DNA of 45,942 nt from a virus. A program made the position numbers and the translations under genes. The stretch lies in IMG/VR virus record IMGVR_UViG_3300031784_000057, positions 1 through 45,942 of that record. One strand, given 5' to 3'. The notes beneath the pieces are model-generated. The model worked only from the letters and a program-made list of their open reading frames with translations, was not told the origin of the DNA and did no database searches. This document shows positions 34,352 through 39,876 of this stretch, in pieces (positions within the stretch are counted from its first letter, which is position 1; the number at the start of each line of letters is the position of its first letter).

Positions 34352-34538
34352 ATAGTGTGTAGATGGATTGCCTTTTACCATCAAAGCCAAGTTACTGTGG
34401 ATTCTGGTTGATCCGCTTTTGAGCTTACCAAATGTTTAAGTTACTAACTTTACCCGTTAAGGCCATTTGTGCATTTCTCCCCGTTGTAACAGTAAGAGAT
34501 ATTCTGCCATACACCAGCTCTTCCGTCGAATTGCTGTT
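34325..34538 (-). ncRNA. Candidate ~214-nt noncoding RNA (RNA1)
   Basis: It has its own sigma70-like promoter and a strong terminator but no credible long reading frame; the longest starts with a fair ribosome-binding site encode only 5-13 residues. Hairpins visible: AAGTT-AGT-AACTT, GCT-CAAA-AGC, GATGG...CCATC. It shares GACGGAAG with RNA2 near the 5' part. It may act as a small regulatory RNA in infection; not a tRNA, tmRNA or known class as far as I can tell. Confidence 0.6.
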
Positions 34539-34544
34539 AAGAGT

Positions 34545-34574
34545 ATTATAGCATAATGACAATATTCTAGTCAA
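34545..34574 (-). promoter_or_regulatory. Sigma70-type promoter for RNA1
   Basis: Minus strand TTGACT (34574 to 34569), 18 bp, TATAAT (34550 to 34545). The -35 lies in the palindrome CTAGTTGACTAG. Confidence 0.75.
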
Positions 34575-34602
34575 CTAGTATTTAGATCTATGAAAATGTT
34601 AA
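34564..34602. repeat. Duplicated promoter-upstream segment, copy 1
   Basis: See 34271-34309: direct repeat of about 39 bp with a few substitutions and small indels. It carries the RNA1 -35 hexamer and an AT-rich upstream part. Confidence 0.6.
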
Positions 34603-34741
34603 TATAATTTTAATATGTATGATGCAGGATTTTAAAATGTCCGTTTTGTCCAGATAGAGCGACCATAAAAGGGCTAAATGTGATGCTAATCACACACTTA
34701 TTTTTCAAAATGTCTCGAATGTCCGTTTTTCGACTTGATAT
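34603..34741. promoter_or_regulatory. Gene-free regulatory stretch between RNA1 and right arm
   Basis: No gene seen. It holds a 12-bp direct repeat AATGTCCGTTTT (34636-34647 and 34718-34729) flanking the Crp-like palindrome at 34679-34694. The AATGTCCG copies resemble the ATGTCR boxes of the N11 promoters but have no -10 at the right distance. Confidence 0.45.
34679..34694. promoter_or_regulatory. Crp/GlxR-like palindrome 1 (perfect)
   Basis: TGTGA-TGCTAA-TCACA. Its centre lies 72.5 bp upstream of the -10 of the first right-arm promoter. Confidence 0.7.
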
Positions 34742-34764
34742 TTGTCAGTCCCCCCATGTATAGT
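34742..34764 (+). promoter_or_regulatory. N11-type promoter 1
   Basis: TTGTCA (34742-34747), 11 bp, TATAGT (34759-34764). Drives the gene at 34814. The Crp-like palindrome at 34679 lies upstream. Confidence 0.65.
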
Positions 34765-34813
34765 TATAGGTATAAGAAGTTAAGAAATACTTAACAAAAG
34801 AAAGGAGAACAAA

Positions 34814-35026
34814 ATGTTCTCACTAAGTTATAAAATTCAAAGTAAGTCTGAAAGTAATGTTTTCGGTACTTGTCTAGGTATCTTGTTCGATAGCGAACAA
34901 AAGGCTTGGTCATATCTTGACCTAGTAGAAAAGGATAACTATATCCTTGAGGCTAACTTGAAAGAGTTAGAAAACTACAAGCCTAGTAAGCGTGTAGTAA
35001 TCGCTACTACTAGAAGTTGGGAGTAA
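34814..35026 (+). CDS. Hypothetical 70-residue protein
   Basis: AAAGGAG site upstream. Mixed alpha/beta sequence (LSYKIQSKSESNVFGTCLG, then QKAWSYLDLVEKDNYILEAN), no cysteine motif beyond one Cys. First gene of the right arm, controlled by N11 promoter 1. Unknown function. Confidence 0.7.
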   Translation: MFSLSYKIQSKSESNVFGTCLGILFDSEQKAWSYLDLVEKDNYILEANLKELENYKPSKRVVIATTRSWE

Positions 35027-35031
35027 TCCTA

Positions 35032-35235
35032 ATGAATACTATTTCCGTAATTGTAGAGCCTAGCCACTCAATGGCTAGTAGTAACACTAAGTCTAATGAG
35101 GTTTTCCGCCTCGCTAATGGTAACTACATTAGCCGTAAGGCTTATGTCTATATGGTAGCCTCTGAGGGTCTTATCTCTCACCGCTACTTAACACCTAACG
35201 AAAGCCGTTGGGTATTCGAAAATCGTGTGAGGTAA
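35032..35235 (+). CDS. Hypothetical 67-residue protein
   Basis: Start moved to the ATG at 35032 (SD GGGAG); a TTG-initiated frame from 35017 is longer. The end (RYLTPNESRWVFENRVR) is basic. The stop codon lies inside the Crp-like palindrome 35226-35241. No family recognised. Confidence 0.65.
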   Translation: MNTISVIVEPSHSMASSNTKSNEVFRLANGNYISRKAYVYMVASEGLISHRYLTPNESRWVFENRVR

Positions 35236-35241
35236 TTCACA
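35226..35241. promoter_or_regulatory. Crp/GlxR-like palindrome 2 (perfect)
   Basis: TGTGA-GGTAAT-TCACA, overlapping the preceding stop codon. Centre 52.5 bp upstream of the -10 of promoter 2. Confidence 0.7.
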
Positions 35242-35268
35242 CACGACACACCCCCGCTAAGGTTGAAA

Positions 35269-35291
35269 ATGTCACCGCCTTAGTGTAGTCT
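35269..35291 (+). promoter_or_regulatory. N11-type promoter 2
   Basis: ATGTCA (35269-35274), 11 bp, TAGTCT (35286-35291), a weak -10. It precedes the gene at 35335. Confidence 0.5.
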
Positions 35292-35334
35292 TACAGACAT
35301 AACAAAATAACTACTAACGAAAGAAGAACAATAA

Positions 35335-35502
35335 ATGACAATCACTTACTCAATCTGGCAAGGCTCTCGCCTACTATCTATCGACAATGTAGCCCATGAA
35401 ATCAAGGCTATTGACCACCTAATCGACACGCTAAACGCTAGCGAATTAGGTAAGAAAGTAAAGTTTTCCGCTAATGTTCAATCTATAAAGGTAGGTAAGT
35501 AA
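35335..35502 (+). CDS. Hypothetical 55-residue protein
   Basis: Short gene with a GAAAGAAG-type site. Sequence starts MTITYSIWQGSRLLSIDNVA and has a predicted helix (HEIKAIDHLIDTLNASELG) with a basic beta C-terminus. It precedes the next gene by 2 bp. No family recognised. Confidence 0.65.
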   Translation: MTITYSIWQGSRLLSIDNVAHEIKAIDHLIDTLNASELGKKVKFSANVQSIKVGK

Positions 35503-35504
35503 TA

Positions 35505-35690
35505 ATGACTAAATGGGATACAATTCAAGCAGATGTAAGCGACATGTACGCACACCTAGCAGAAGAGGAGATGTACGAAAAAATGATGGCAGAAGAAGAA
35601 GATGTTTTCGGATTTGCTAAGGCTATACAGATTGACCACTTAACAGATGAAGAGGTTGATGAAATTTTCGACATGTTTGGAGATAAGTAA
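35505..35690 (+). CDS. Small acidic helical protein
   Basis: 61 residues, strongly acidic and helical (AHLAEEEMYEKMMAEEEDVF then IDHLTDEEVDEIFDMFGDK). Such acidic small phage proteins may mimic DNA or bind host proteins, but there is no specific motif. It ends directly at the next ATG. Confidence 0.65.
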   Translation: MTKWDTIQADVSDMYAHLAEEEMYEKMMAEEEDVFGFAKAIQIDHLTDEEVDEIFDMFGDK

Positions 35691-35837
35691 ATGGAGATTG
35701 AAATTACATGGGAATTCTTATATATAAACTCCGATTTCTTAGGGCTCTACGCTAATATCCCGCTCTATTTACTAATCGGAATTCCCGCCCTAGTTTGGGC
35801 GTGGCGCTTAGCAATGCGAGAGAAAGAAGAGATGTAA
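35691..35837 (+). CDS. Small single-span membrane protein
   Basis: 48 residues. One hydrophobic span (about residues 24-42: IPLYLLIGIPALVWAWRLAM) with acidic N-terminus and charged end (REKEEM). Its start immediately follows the preceding stop. Possible membrane anchor or superinfection-exclusion protein; inference only. Confidence 0.65.
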   Translation: MEIEITWEFLYINSDFLGLYANIPLYLLIGIPALVWAWRLAMREKEEM

Positions 35838-35882
35838 CTCACACGGATCTAGCGGCGTGTCGGCTTGACTTCAAGCTGATCC

Positions 35883-35901
35883 GCCCGCATCTTTTGCGGG
35901 C
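35883..35901 (+). terminator. GC-rich hairpin after the membrane-protein gene
   Basis: GCCCGCA-N5-TGCGGGC, a perfect 7-bp stem, nested in longer imperfect pairing (TTGACTT with AAGTCG). No T run follows. GGCGTGTCG occurs on either side (35873 and 35929) and as CGACACGCC at 37610 and 37652, a repeated element of unknown role. Confidence 0.45.
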
Positions 35902-35949
35902 TTGTCAAGTCGAATTACGGCGTGTCGCAAAAAAACCCTGAGATTTGCA

Positions 35950-35960
35950 TCACACTGTGA
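35950..35960. promoter_or_regulatory. Inverted Crp-half-site pair
   Basis: TCACA-C-TGTGA, the same half sites back to back. It lies 82 bp upstream of the -10 of promoter 3. Confidence 0.4.
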
Positions 35961-35971
35961 CGCACACCACA

Positions 35972-35987
35972 TGTGATGTGGCTCACA
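35972..35987. promoter_or_regulatory. Crp/GlxR-like palindrome 3 (perfect)
   Basis: TGTGA-TGTGGC-TCACA. Centre 57.5 bp upstream of the -10 of promoter 3; this spacing departs from the phasing of the others. Confidence 0.65.
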
Positions 35988-36019
35988 AAGTCGCAAATGT
36001 CCGATTTATACCCCTCAAA

Positions 36020-36042
36020 ATGTCAGACCCCCCTGCTAGAAT
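36020..36042 (+). promoter_or_regulatory. N11-type promoter 3
   Basis: ATGTCA (36020-36025), 11 bp, TAGAAT (36037-36042). Drives the 51-residue gene at 36079. Confidence 0.7.
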
Positions 36043-36078
36043 ACCTAGTATAAAGATTAAAAAAGAAAGGGGTCAAAA

Positions 36079-36234
36079 ATGACTCAACTAACAGAAACTC
36101 TATTCTCTACTATCGTGCATGAATACCACAATGGAGGCGTTAAGTCTTCTTATGGTTTAGATAAGGAAACTCGCCTAGAGTTGTTCCGCTACCTTATCCG
36201 TTCTAAGTCTTGCAATTGCATAAATTGCTTGTGA
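36079..36234 (+). CDS. 51-residue protein with Cys-rich tail
   Basis: SD GAAAGGGG. The C-terminus CNCINCL provides three closely placed cysteines, similar in style to the CECGKCRC end of the minus-strand gene at 33451. The stop codon lies inside Crp-like palindrome 4. Possibly a metal-binding small protein; no family known. Confidence 0.65.
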   Translation: MTQLTETLFSTIVHEYHNGGVKSSYGLDKETRLELFRYLIRSKSCNCINCL

Positions 36235-36245
36235 TGTAAATCACA
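36230..36245. promoter_or_regulatory. Crp/GlxR-like palindrome 4 (perfect)
   Basis: TGTGA-TGTAAA-TCACA, overlapping the preceding stop. Centre 61.5 bp upstream of the -10 of promoter 4. Confidence 0.7.
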
Positions 36246-36281
36246 TCAAATCCGTCTCAAAATTTGAGATTGGATTTGAAA

Positions 36282-36304
36282 ATGTCAGACCCCTAATGTA
36301 TAAT
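36282..36304 (+). promoter_or_regulatory. N11-type promoter 4
   Basis: ATGTCA (36282-36287), 11 bp, TATAAT (36299-36304). Drives the gene at 36331. Confidence 0.75.
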
Positions 36305-36330
36305 TTCAGACATAACGAAAGGAAAACTAA

Positions 36331-36534
36331 ATGTCAGCAAATGTCTATACTATCGAAAGCCTACTTGTAGGCAAAAACTACTACTCAAACACTTTGCAGG
36401 GAGAAATTATCTCAGCAGAAAAACACCCTCAACCAATTTGGTATGAAGGTTGCGAAACTTATCTTGTAGAGGTTTCACCTAATAGCGGTTATGGCACAAC
36501 CTATCGAACAGTTGCCGTAAAAAATCCCGATTAA
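36331..36534 (+). CDS. Hypothetical 67-residue protein
   Basis: GAAAGG site. Beta-rich (TIESLLVGKNYYSNTLQGEI with IISAEKHPQPIWYEG), no distinct motif. It is followed by an untranslated stretch and then the 40-residue gene. Unknown. Confidence 0.65.
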   Translation: MSANVYTIESLLVGKNYYSNTLQGEIISAEKHPQPIWYEGCETYLVEVSPNSGYGTTYRTVAVKNPD

Positions 36535-36627
36535 ATAAAATCGAAACAGGGGCAGTTTCGTGAGTGTTCTCGCCCAATGTCGTAAGTAAGAACTCACACC
36601 AAATTTTTTAACGAAAGGAAAACTTAA

Positions 36628-36750
36628 ATGGGATACATTGAAATTTTTAGACTTGATGAGCAAGGTGCGGGCTGGGTTGATTTATCTGAAGCAACACCCG
36701 CAGAAATGCTAGATTTAGAAATCGGACTATTTCAGGAAGGTGCTATCTAA
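36628..36750 (+). CDS. Hypothetical 40-residue protein
   Basis: A good GAAAGG site precedes MGYIEIFRLDEQGAGWVDLS; acidic end. Coupled to the next gene through TAATG. The sequence is too short for family assignment. Confidence 0.55.
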   Translation: MGYIEIFRLDEQGAGWVDLSEATPAEMLDLEIGLFQEGAI

Positions 36751-36863
36751 TGAACTTAGAAGAATTCAAAGCGCATGTGATCGCTCAGCGTGAAGCAAGC
36801 AAAGCGGAAGCCTTGTCAGTGCTATCTGCTACAATTTCAACAACAACAGGAAAGGAAAACTAA
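36750..36863 (+). CDS. Hypothetical 37-residue protein
   Basis: Starts MNLEEFKAHVIAQREASKAE, helical, ending TTTGKEN. Overlaps the preceding stop. Its 3' part contains N11-type promoter 5 for the next gene. A real small protein or a carrier for regulatory DNA; confidence limited by length. Confidence 0.5.
   Translation: MNLEEFKAHVIAQREASKAEALSVLSATISTTTGKEN
36813..36835 (+). promoter_or_regulatory. N11-type promoter 5 (inside a gene)
   Basis: TTGTCA (36813-36818), 11 bp, TACAAT (36830-36835), within the 37-residue gene. Probably drives the gene at 36865. Confidence 0.6.
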
Positions 36864-36864
36864 T

Positions 36865-36996
36865 ATGGGCAATATCTCAGAAATTATCGCCGTTGCATGT
36901 GATGAATGTGGCGGTGCGGGCTTCCTATTTTGGGGAGATGAAAACAATTATGATGTAGAGGCGTGTGAATGCGCCATAGAAGATTGGAATATCTAA
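36865..36996 (+). CDS. Small zinc protein with CxxCGGxGF motif
   Basis: 43 residues from the ATG at 36865 (SD GAAAGG). CDECGGAGFLFWG resembles one half of a DnaJ-type zinc knuckle, and CECA supplies the second pair. Coupled by TAATG to the next gene. A small metal-binding protein; partner unknown. Confidence 0.65.
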   Translation: MGNISEIIAVACDECGGAGFLFWGDENNYDVEACECAIEDWNI

Positions 36997-37196
36997 TGTA
37001 TAAATTAACTATTGCATATGATGGCGAAAAGGTATCAACCCACCAATTTGCAGACGCTCTAACCGCCGTTCATACTTTTGACAAATGCTCAGACTATGGA
37101 GATGCAAAAGAATACGCAACTTATAATTTGTCAGAGCCTAATGGTAAAATGCACACTAAGAACTTCTATCGAAATGGAAAGGTTACACAAAAATGA
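36996..37196 (+). CDS. Hypothetical 66-residue protein
   Basis: The start overlaps the preceding stop (TAATG); a longer in-frame start at 36969 lacks this coupling. Beta/alpha sequence (KLTIAYDGEKVSTHQFADAL then YATYNLSEPNGKMHTKNFYR). Overlaps the next gene as ATGA. Unknown. Confidence 0.65.
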   Translation: MYKLTIAYDGEKVSTHQFADALTAVHTFDKCSDYGDAKEYATYNLSEPNGKMHTKNFYRNGKVTQK

Positions 37197-37381
37197 TGAC
37201 ACGCAAGGACTATGTAGCAACCGCCGAAATTCTAAACTATGTAAGCGACAAAACTCACCCAGCAGTTTTTTCTAAAATGGTTATAGATTTTGCGGAGATG
37301 TTTGCAAAAGATAATCCACGATTTAACCCAAATCGTTTTTATGAAGCAAGCAATTACAAAATTAAAAGTTTATCAAATTAA
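37193..37381 (+). CDS. Hypothetical 62-residue protein
   Basis: Helical (KDYVATAEILNYVSDKTHPA then VIDFAEMFAKDNPRFNPNRF), ending basic. This resembles a small actinophage protein pattern in which DY-x-x-x-A-x-x is followed by a DFAxxFxxDNPxF block; I know no function. Coupled to the preceding gene. Confidence 0.65.
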   Translation: MMTRKDYVATAEILNYVSDKTHPAVFSKMVIDFAEMFAKDNPRFNPNRFYEASNYKIKSLSN

Positions 37382-37399
37382 AAAAGAAAAGGACAGAAA

Positions 37400-37546
37400 A
37401 TGAAAATACCAAATAAAGAAAGAATAAAAAAAGTTTTGGAGATTCGCCGCAGTAATGCGGCAACTCCAATTCCTTCAAAGAAAAAATATTCAAGAAAAAC
37501 TAAACATAAAAAAACCGCTGTGGGCTCACAACGATTTTGGGATTAG
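37400..37546 (+). CDS. Very basic 48-residue protein
   Basis: Lys/Arg-rich throughout (KERIKKVLEIRRSNAATPIP, KKKYSRKTKHKKT). Probably binds DNA or RNA. Its stop lies in a perfect hairpin (37542-37563). The GGACAG site upstream is moderate. Short basic proteins of this style accompany several actinophage right arms. Confidence 0.6.
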   Translation: MKIPNKERIKKVLEIRRSNAATPIPSKKKYSRKTKHKKTAVGSQRFWD

Positions 37547-37563
37547 TTGAATTTTCAACTAAT
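37542..37563. terminator. Perfect hairpin at a gene end
   Basis: ATTAGTTGAA-TT-TTCAACTAAT, a 10-bp stem containing the stop codon of the basic protein. No T run, so either a processing site or a symmetric protein-binding site. Confidence 0.45.
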
Positions 37564-37625
37564 TGCCCGCAAAAGCTGTGGGGGCAAGACCTGCTTTACG
37601 TCAAGTTACGACACGCCCCAGATTT

Positions 37626-37641
37626 TGTGAGATCAATCACA
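37626..37641. promoter_or_regulatory. Crp/GlxR-like palindrome 5 (perfect)
   Basis: TGTGA-GATCAA-TCACA with extended TTTGTGA/TCACAAA symmetry. Centre 61.5 bp upstream of the -10 of promoter 6, equal to site 4 with promoter 4. Confidence 0.75.
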
Positions 37642-37677
37642 AAATTAATTTACGACACGCCGATACTCAAATGCAAA

Positions 37678-37700
37678 ATGTCGGTGGCTTCGGCTATAAT
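37678..37700 (+). promoter_or_regulatory. N11-type promoter 6
   Basis: ATGTCG (37678-37683), 11 bp, TATAAT (37695-37700). Drives the gene at 37729. Confidence 0.75.
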
Positions 37701-37728
37701 AGCGCTATCAACAAACGAAAGGTAAAAA

Positions 37729-37980
37729 ATGATAGACACAACAAACTGGGCTAAATTCCCATTCGCAGTAGATGGCGTAGAATTCGTATCTATGCTTGAC
37801 CCTAATGGTAGCATGTATCAGCAGGCTTCAAAAGTACCTACCCAAGTATTTAATTCTATGAACGAGGGCGCTATCCGTGAGTTAATCGGAAAAGTCTCTC
37901 TCATGTCTAAATCAGAAATTCAAGACGAGCTAGACCGTGTTAATGACGGCTTCGGTCAGGCTTACCTAGCCCTAGCGTAA
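37729..37980 (+). CDS. Hypothetical 83-residue protein
   Basis: GAAAGG site. Pattern: NWAKFPFAVDGVEFVSMLDP and NEGAIRELIGKVSLMSKSEI. Mixed alpha/beta, no motif recognised. The stop is followed at once by the N11 box of the next promoter, so genes and promoters are tightly packed. Confidence 0.7.
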   Translation: MIDTTNWAKFPFAVDGVEFVSMLDPNGSMYQQASKVPTQVFNSMNEGAIRELIGKVSLMSKSEIQDELDRVNDGFGQAYLALA

Positions 37981-37981
37981 C

Positions 37982-38014
37982 TTGTCGGTGGGCTAGTGTA
38001 TAATCTAGCCCACC
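37982..38014 (+). promoter_or_regulatory. N11-type promoter 7 with palindrome around -10
   Basis: TTGTCG (37982-37987), 11 bp, TATAAT (37999-38004). GGTGGGCTAG (37987-37996) and CTAGCCCACC (38005-38014) form a perfect 10-bp palindrome whose loop holds the -10. This could be an operator or a 5' hairpin. Drives the gene at 38034. Confidence 0.75.
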
Positions 38015-38033
38015 ACACAACGAAAGGAAACAA

Positions 38034-38309
38034 ATGCTATCAACCGCTATCGAAGTATTAGACGCAACAAAAGAAAGTATTTTTGACGAGGACATAATGG
38101 GCATGGCAGGCGAACTACACACACGCCGAAATGAACTCTCAGATGAAATCTTTGCTAAATACTTATTTATGTATTCATCAGCAGTAGCCGCTAAAGTAGC
38201 AGATAGAGTTACTCAGGTATTGCTTACAAAAGAGCAACTAACAGAAATGCTAGAGGCACTAGATGAAATGGACAACCTATCCGAAACTATCTTAGAGGAG
38301 AACGAATAA
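38034..38309 (+). CDS. Hypothetical 91-residue helical protein
   Basis: GAAAGG site. Mostly helical and acidic (STAIEVLDATKESIFDEDIM; KEQLTEMLEALDEMDNLSET). Overlaps the next start (TAATG). Unknown. Confidence 0.7.
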   Translation: MLSTAIEVLDATKESIFDEDIMGMAGELHTRRNELSDEIFAKYLFMYSSAVAAKVADRVTQVLLTKEQLTEMLEALDEMDNLSETILEENE

Positions 38310-38575
38310 TGGGATACACAACAGCGCAAGACCTTGCTAACGAATTAGACTTAGAAGTAGCATTAGGTTATCACTTACAGGGTAATCATTACCCGCCCGT
38401 TCCGCTATCAATGGTCGAGCCTTGCATCGAGGCTATTGACGCTTATTGGGAAGAAGACTATAACCGAATGATCGAAATGCCTGAAGGCGTATCTTATCGA
38501 GGAAGTAACTACGCACCCGCTTCAGCCATAGTCGAACAGCACCACTTAGATGTGTGGCTACCTGAGTGTGATTAA
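38309..38575 (+). CDS. Hypothetical 88-residue protein
   Basis: GYTTAQDLANELDLEVALGY then HLQGNHYPPVPLSMVEPCIE and AIDAYWEEDYNRMIEMPEGV. Acidic, aromatic-rich. Resembles small actinophage proteins with a PPVPxxM segment, without known function. The stop lies inside Crp-like palindrome 6. Confidence 0.7.
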   Translation: MGYTTAQDLANELDLEVALGYHLQGNHYPPVPLSMVEPCIEAIDAYWEEDYNRMIEMPEGVSYRGSNYAPASAIVEQHHLDVWLPECD

Positions 38576-38582
38576 CCTCACA
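38567..38582. promoter_or_regulatory. Crp/GlxR-like palindrome 6 (perfect)
   Basis: TGTGA-TTAACC-TCACA with GTGTGA/TCACAC extension, overlapping the preceding stop. Centre 41.5 bp upstream of the -10 of promoter 8. Confidence 0.7.
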
Positions 38583-38598
38583 CTAAATAAACTAGAAA

Positions 38599-38621
38599 AT
38601 GTCGGTGGGCTAGTGTATAAT
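38599..38621 (+). promoter_or_regulatory. N11-type promoter 8
   Basis: ATGTCG (38599-38604), 11 bp, TATAAT (38616-38621). Drives the 47-residue gene at 38652. Confidence 0.75.
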
Positions 38622-38651
38622 ACTCACCAAACAACAAACGAAGGAGAAAAA

Positions 38652-38795
38652 ATGGAAATCGGACAGACATACACAACAATCAAGAGCGGTGTTACAGGCG
38701 TTATCAAGGCGGTTGATAATCACCCAAGCGGAGTTAATCGTATCTTGCTAGATGTAAATGGCAAAGAGCGTTGGACTTCTGCACCTGCTAACTAA
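38652..38795 (+). CDS. Small SH3-like beta protein
   Basis: 47 residues from the ATG at 38652 (SD GAAGGAG); a longer frame starts within the promoter region. Sequence: MEIGQTYTTIKSGVTGVIKA then VDNHPSGVNRILLDVNGKER. This looks like a small SH3-type barrel of the KOW style, but there is no firm family. Confidence 0.65.
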   Translation: MEIGQTYTTIKSGVTGVIKAVDNHPSGVNRILLDVNGKERWTSAPAN

Positions 38796-38805
38796 ATAAA
38801 CAAAC

Positions 38806-38843
38806 AGCAGGGCTCACCGCTTGTCGGTGGGCTCTGCTACAAT
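38806..38843 (+). promoter_or_regulatory. N11-type promoter 9 overlapping a terminator hairpin
   Basis: TTGTCG (38821-38826), 11 bp, TACAAT (38838-38843). A 14-bp stem with two G-U pairs (38806-38819 with 38825-38838) ends in the -10, so the hairpin terminating the previous transcript overlaps the promoter for the gene at 38876. Confidence 0.7.
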
Positions 38844-38875
38844 AACAACTCAACCAAACAAACGAAAGGCACACA

Positions 38876-39292
38876 ATGTCAAGAGCAATCACAGTAAAGG
38901 TGGCAACACCAAAGGTAATCAAGGCTTTGGAAACAAAGTTGGCAACAATCAAGAAAGACTATGCTGAGCAGGGTGCAAACGAAGCGAAGTATGAGAAGTC
39001 AAGAGAGAAGTGGCGTAAGGAAGTTCAAGATTTTGCTATTGCAAACATCAAGAAAGCAGAAAACTTCCGCACCAACTATCGCTCTTGGAACAACTCTCTC
39101 AATGTTGATTTTGATTTAATTGTAAAGGAAAGCGATTTCCCTAAAGAGCCTGAGCGTGATTTCACAATCATGCACCAGCACACATACAATGAAATTGTAG
39201 AGGACATCACAAATGCTCTCACAATTCTAAAGATGACAGATGAGGAAACAGTAAATGCTTCTACAATGAAGCAAATTGCTAAGTATCTCTAA
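38876..39292 (+). CDS. Hypothetical 138-residue protein
   Basis: GAAAGG site. The first 70 residues look like a coiled coil (TPKVIKALETKLATIKKDYA then KYEKSREKWRKEVQDFAIAN). The rest is mixed, with FTIMHQHTYNEIVEDITNAL. No enzyme motif. Unknown role; possibly an assembly or host-takeover factor. Confidence 0.7.
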   Translation: MSRAITVKVATPKVIKALETKLATIKKDYAEQGANEAKYEKSREKWRKEVQDFAIANIKKAENFRTNYRSWNNSLNVDFDLIVKESDFPKEPERDFTIMHQHTYNEIVEDITNALTILKMTDEETVNASTMKQIAKYL

Positions 39293-39302
39293 ATAATTAG
39301 CA

Positions 39303-39338
39303 GGGGGCTAGACAACCTCTAGCCCCCAATGCTATAAT
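39303..39338 (+). promoter_or_regulatory. Hairpin ending 5 nt before a TATAAT box
   Basis: GGGGGCTAG-N7-CTAGCCCCC (39303-39327), then AATGC and TATAAT (39333-39338). It lacks a clear WTGTCR box. The same layout occurs at 45598-45631. Likely a terminator for the previous gene fused to the promoter of the next. Confidence 0.6.
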
Positions 39339-39366
39339 TCCTATCCCTACTAAAGAAAGCAACAAA

Positions 39367-39579
39367 ATGAAAACTCGTTATCGTGTAGAAATCTATGATG
39401 ATGTAAAGCAAAACGATATTACTATTCCAATGAACAATAAAATTAATAGAGACAAACTTGGCGAACTAGTTCGCAACAACTTGCATAAGTTTGATGGTGA
39501 CATTCGTGCTTATCAGTATGACACAAAAACAAACAAGAAGACAGTTGCAATGTTATTGCCAATGAGTTTTTATAAGTAA
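39367..39579 (+). CDS. Hypothetical 70-residue protein
   Basis: GAAAGC-type site. Basic beta-rich sequence (KTRYRVEIYDDVKQNDITIP then NLHKFDGDIRAYQYDTKTNK). No family recognised. Confidence 0.65.
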   Translation: MKTRYRVEIYDDVKQNDITIPMNNKINRDKLGELVRNNLHKFDGDIRAYQYDTKTNKKTVAMLLPMSFYK

Positions 39580-39589
39580 GGAGAATTAA

Positions 39590-39709
39590 ATGCGGTACTA
39601 CTCAGCTTTGATGTCGACAGTAATGGGAGATGCAGAAGAACGTGCAGCTGCCCTGGAATATTTAAAAACAGTGGATCCTGAAATTTGGGATGATGTAGAA
39701 GAGGAGTAG
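39590..39709 (+). CDS. Hypothetical 39-residue protein
   Basis: SD GGAG. Sequence MRYYSALMSTVMGDAEERAA then LEYLKTVDPEIWDDVEEE; helical with an acidic end. Immediately followed by a terminator hairpin. Confidence 0.55.
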   Translation: MRYYSALMSTVMGDAEERAAALEYLKTVDPEIWDDVEEE

Positions 39710-39710
39710 G

Positions 39711-39731
39711 CCCGCAATAGCTGCGGGGTTT
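39711..39731 (+). terminator. Intrinsic terminator
   Basis: CCCGCA-N5-TGCGGG followed by GTTTTCC. A second hairpin (CCACAG..CTGTGG) follows about 5 bases later. It ends the transcript of the 39-residue gene. Confidence 0.7.
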
Positions 39732-39771
39732 TCCACAGGCTTACGACAAGCTGTGGATAATTCCTGAAATT

Positions 39772-39787
39772 TGTGAGAATGATCACA
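39772..39787. promoter_or_regulatory. Crp/GlxR-like palindrome 7 (perfect)
   Basis: TGTGA-GAATGA-TCACA. Centre 62.5 bp upstream of the -10 of promoter 10. Confidence 0.7.
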
Positions 39788-39824
39788 CGAGACAATTCGG
39801 ACAAATGACTATCTAGACTAGTAA

Positions 39825-39847
39825 ATGTCAGTCGGTTATGTTATACT
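39825..39847 (+). promoter_or_regulatory. N11-type promoter 10
   Basis: ATGTCA (39825-39830), 11 bp, TATACT (39842-39847). Drives the DUF932 gene. Confidence 0.7.
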
Positions 39848-39876
39848 CAATCCATCAATCAATCGAAAGGAAAAAC

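Noticed and set aside
36540-36600. N11-type promoter ahead of the 40-residue gene (ATGTCG)
   Set aside because: No -10-like hexamer at 11 bp.
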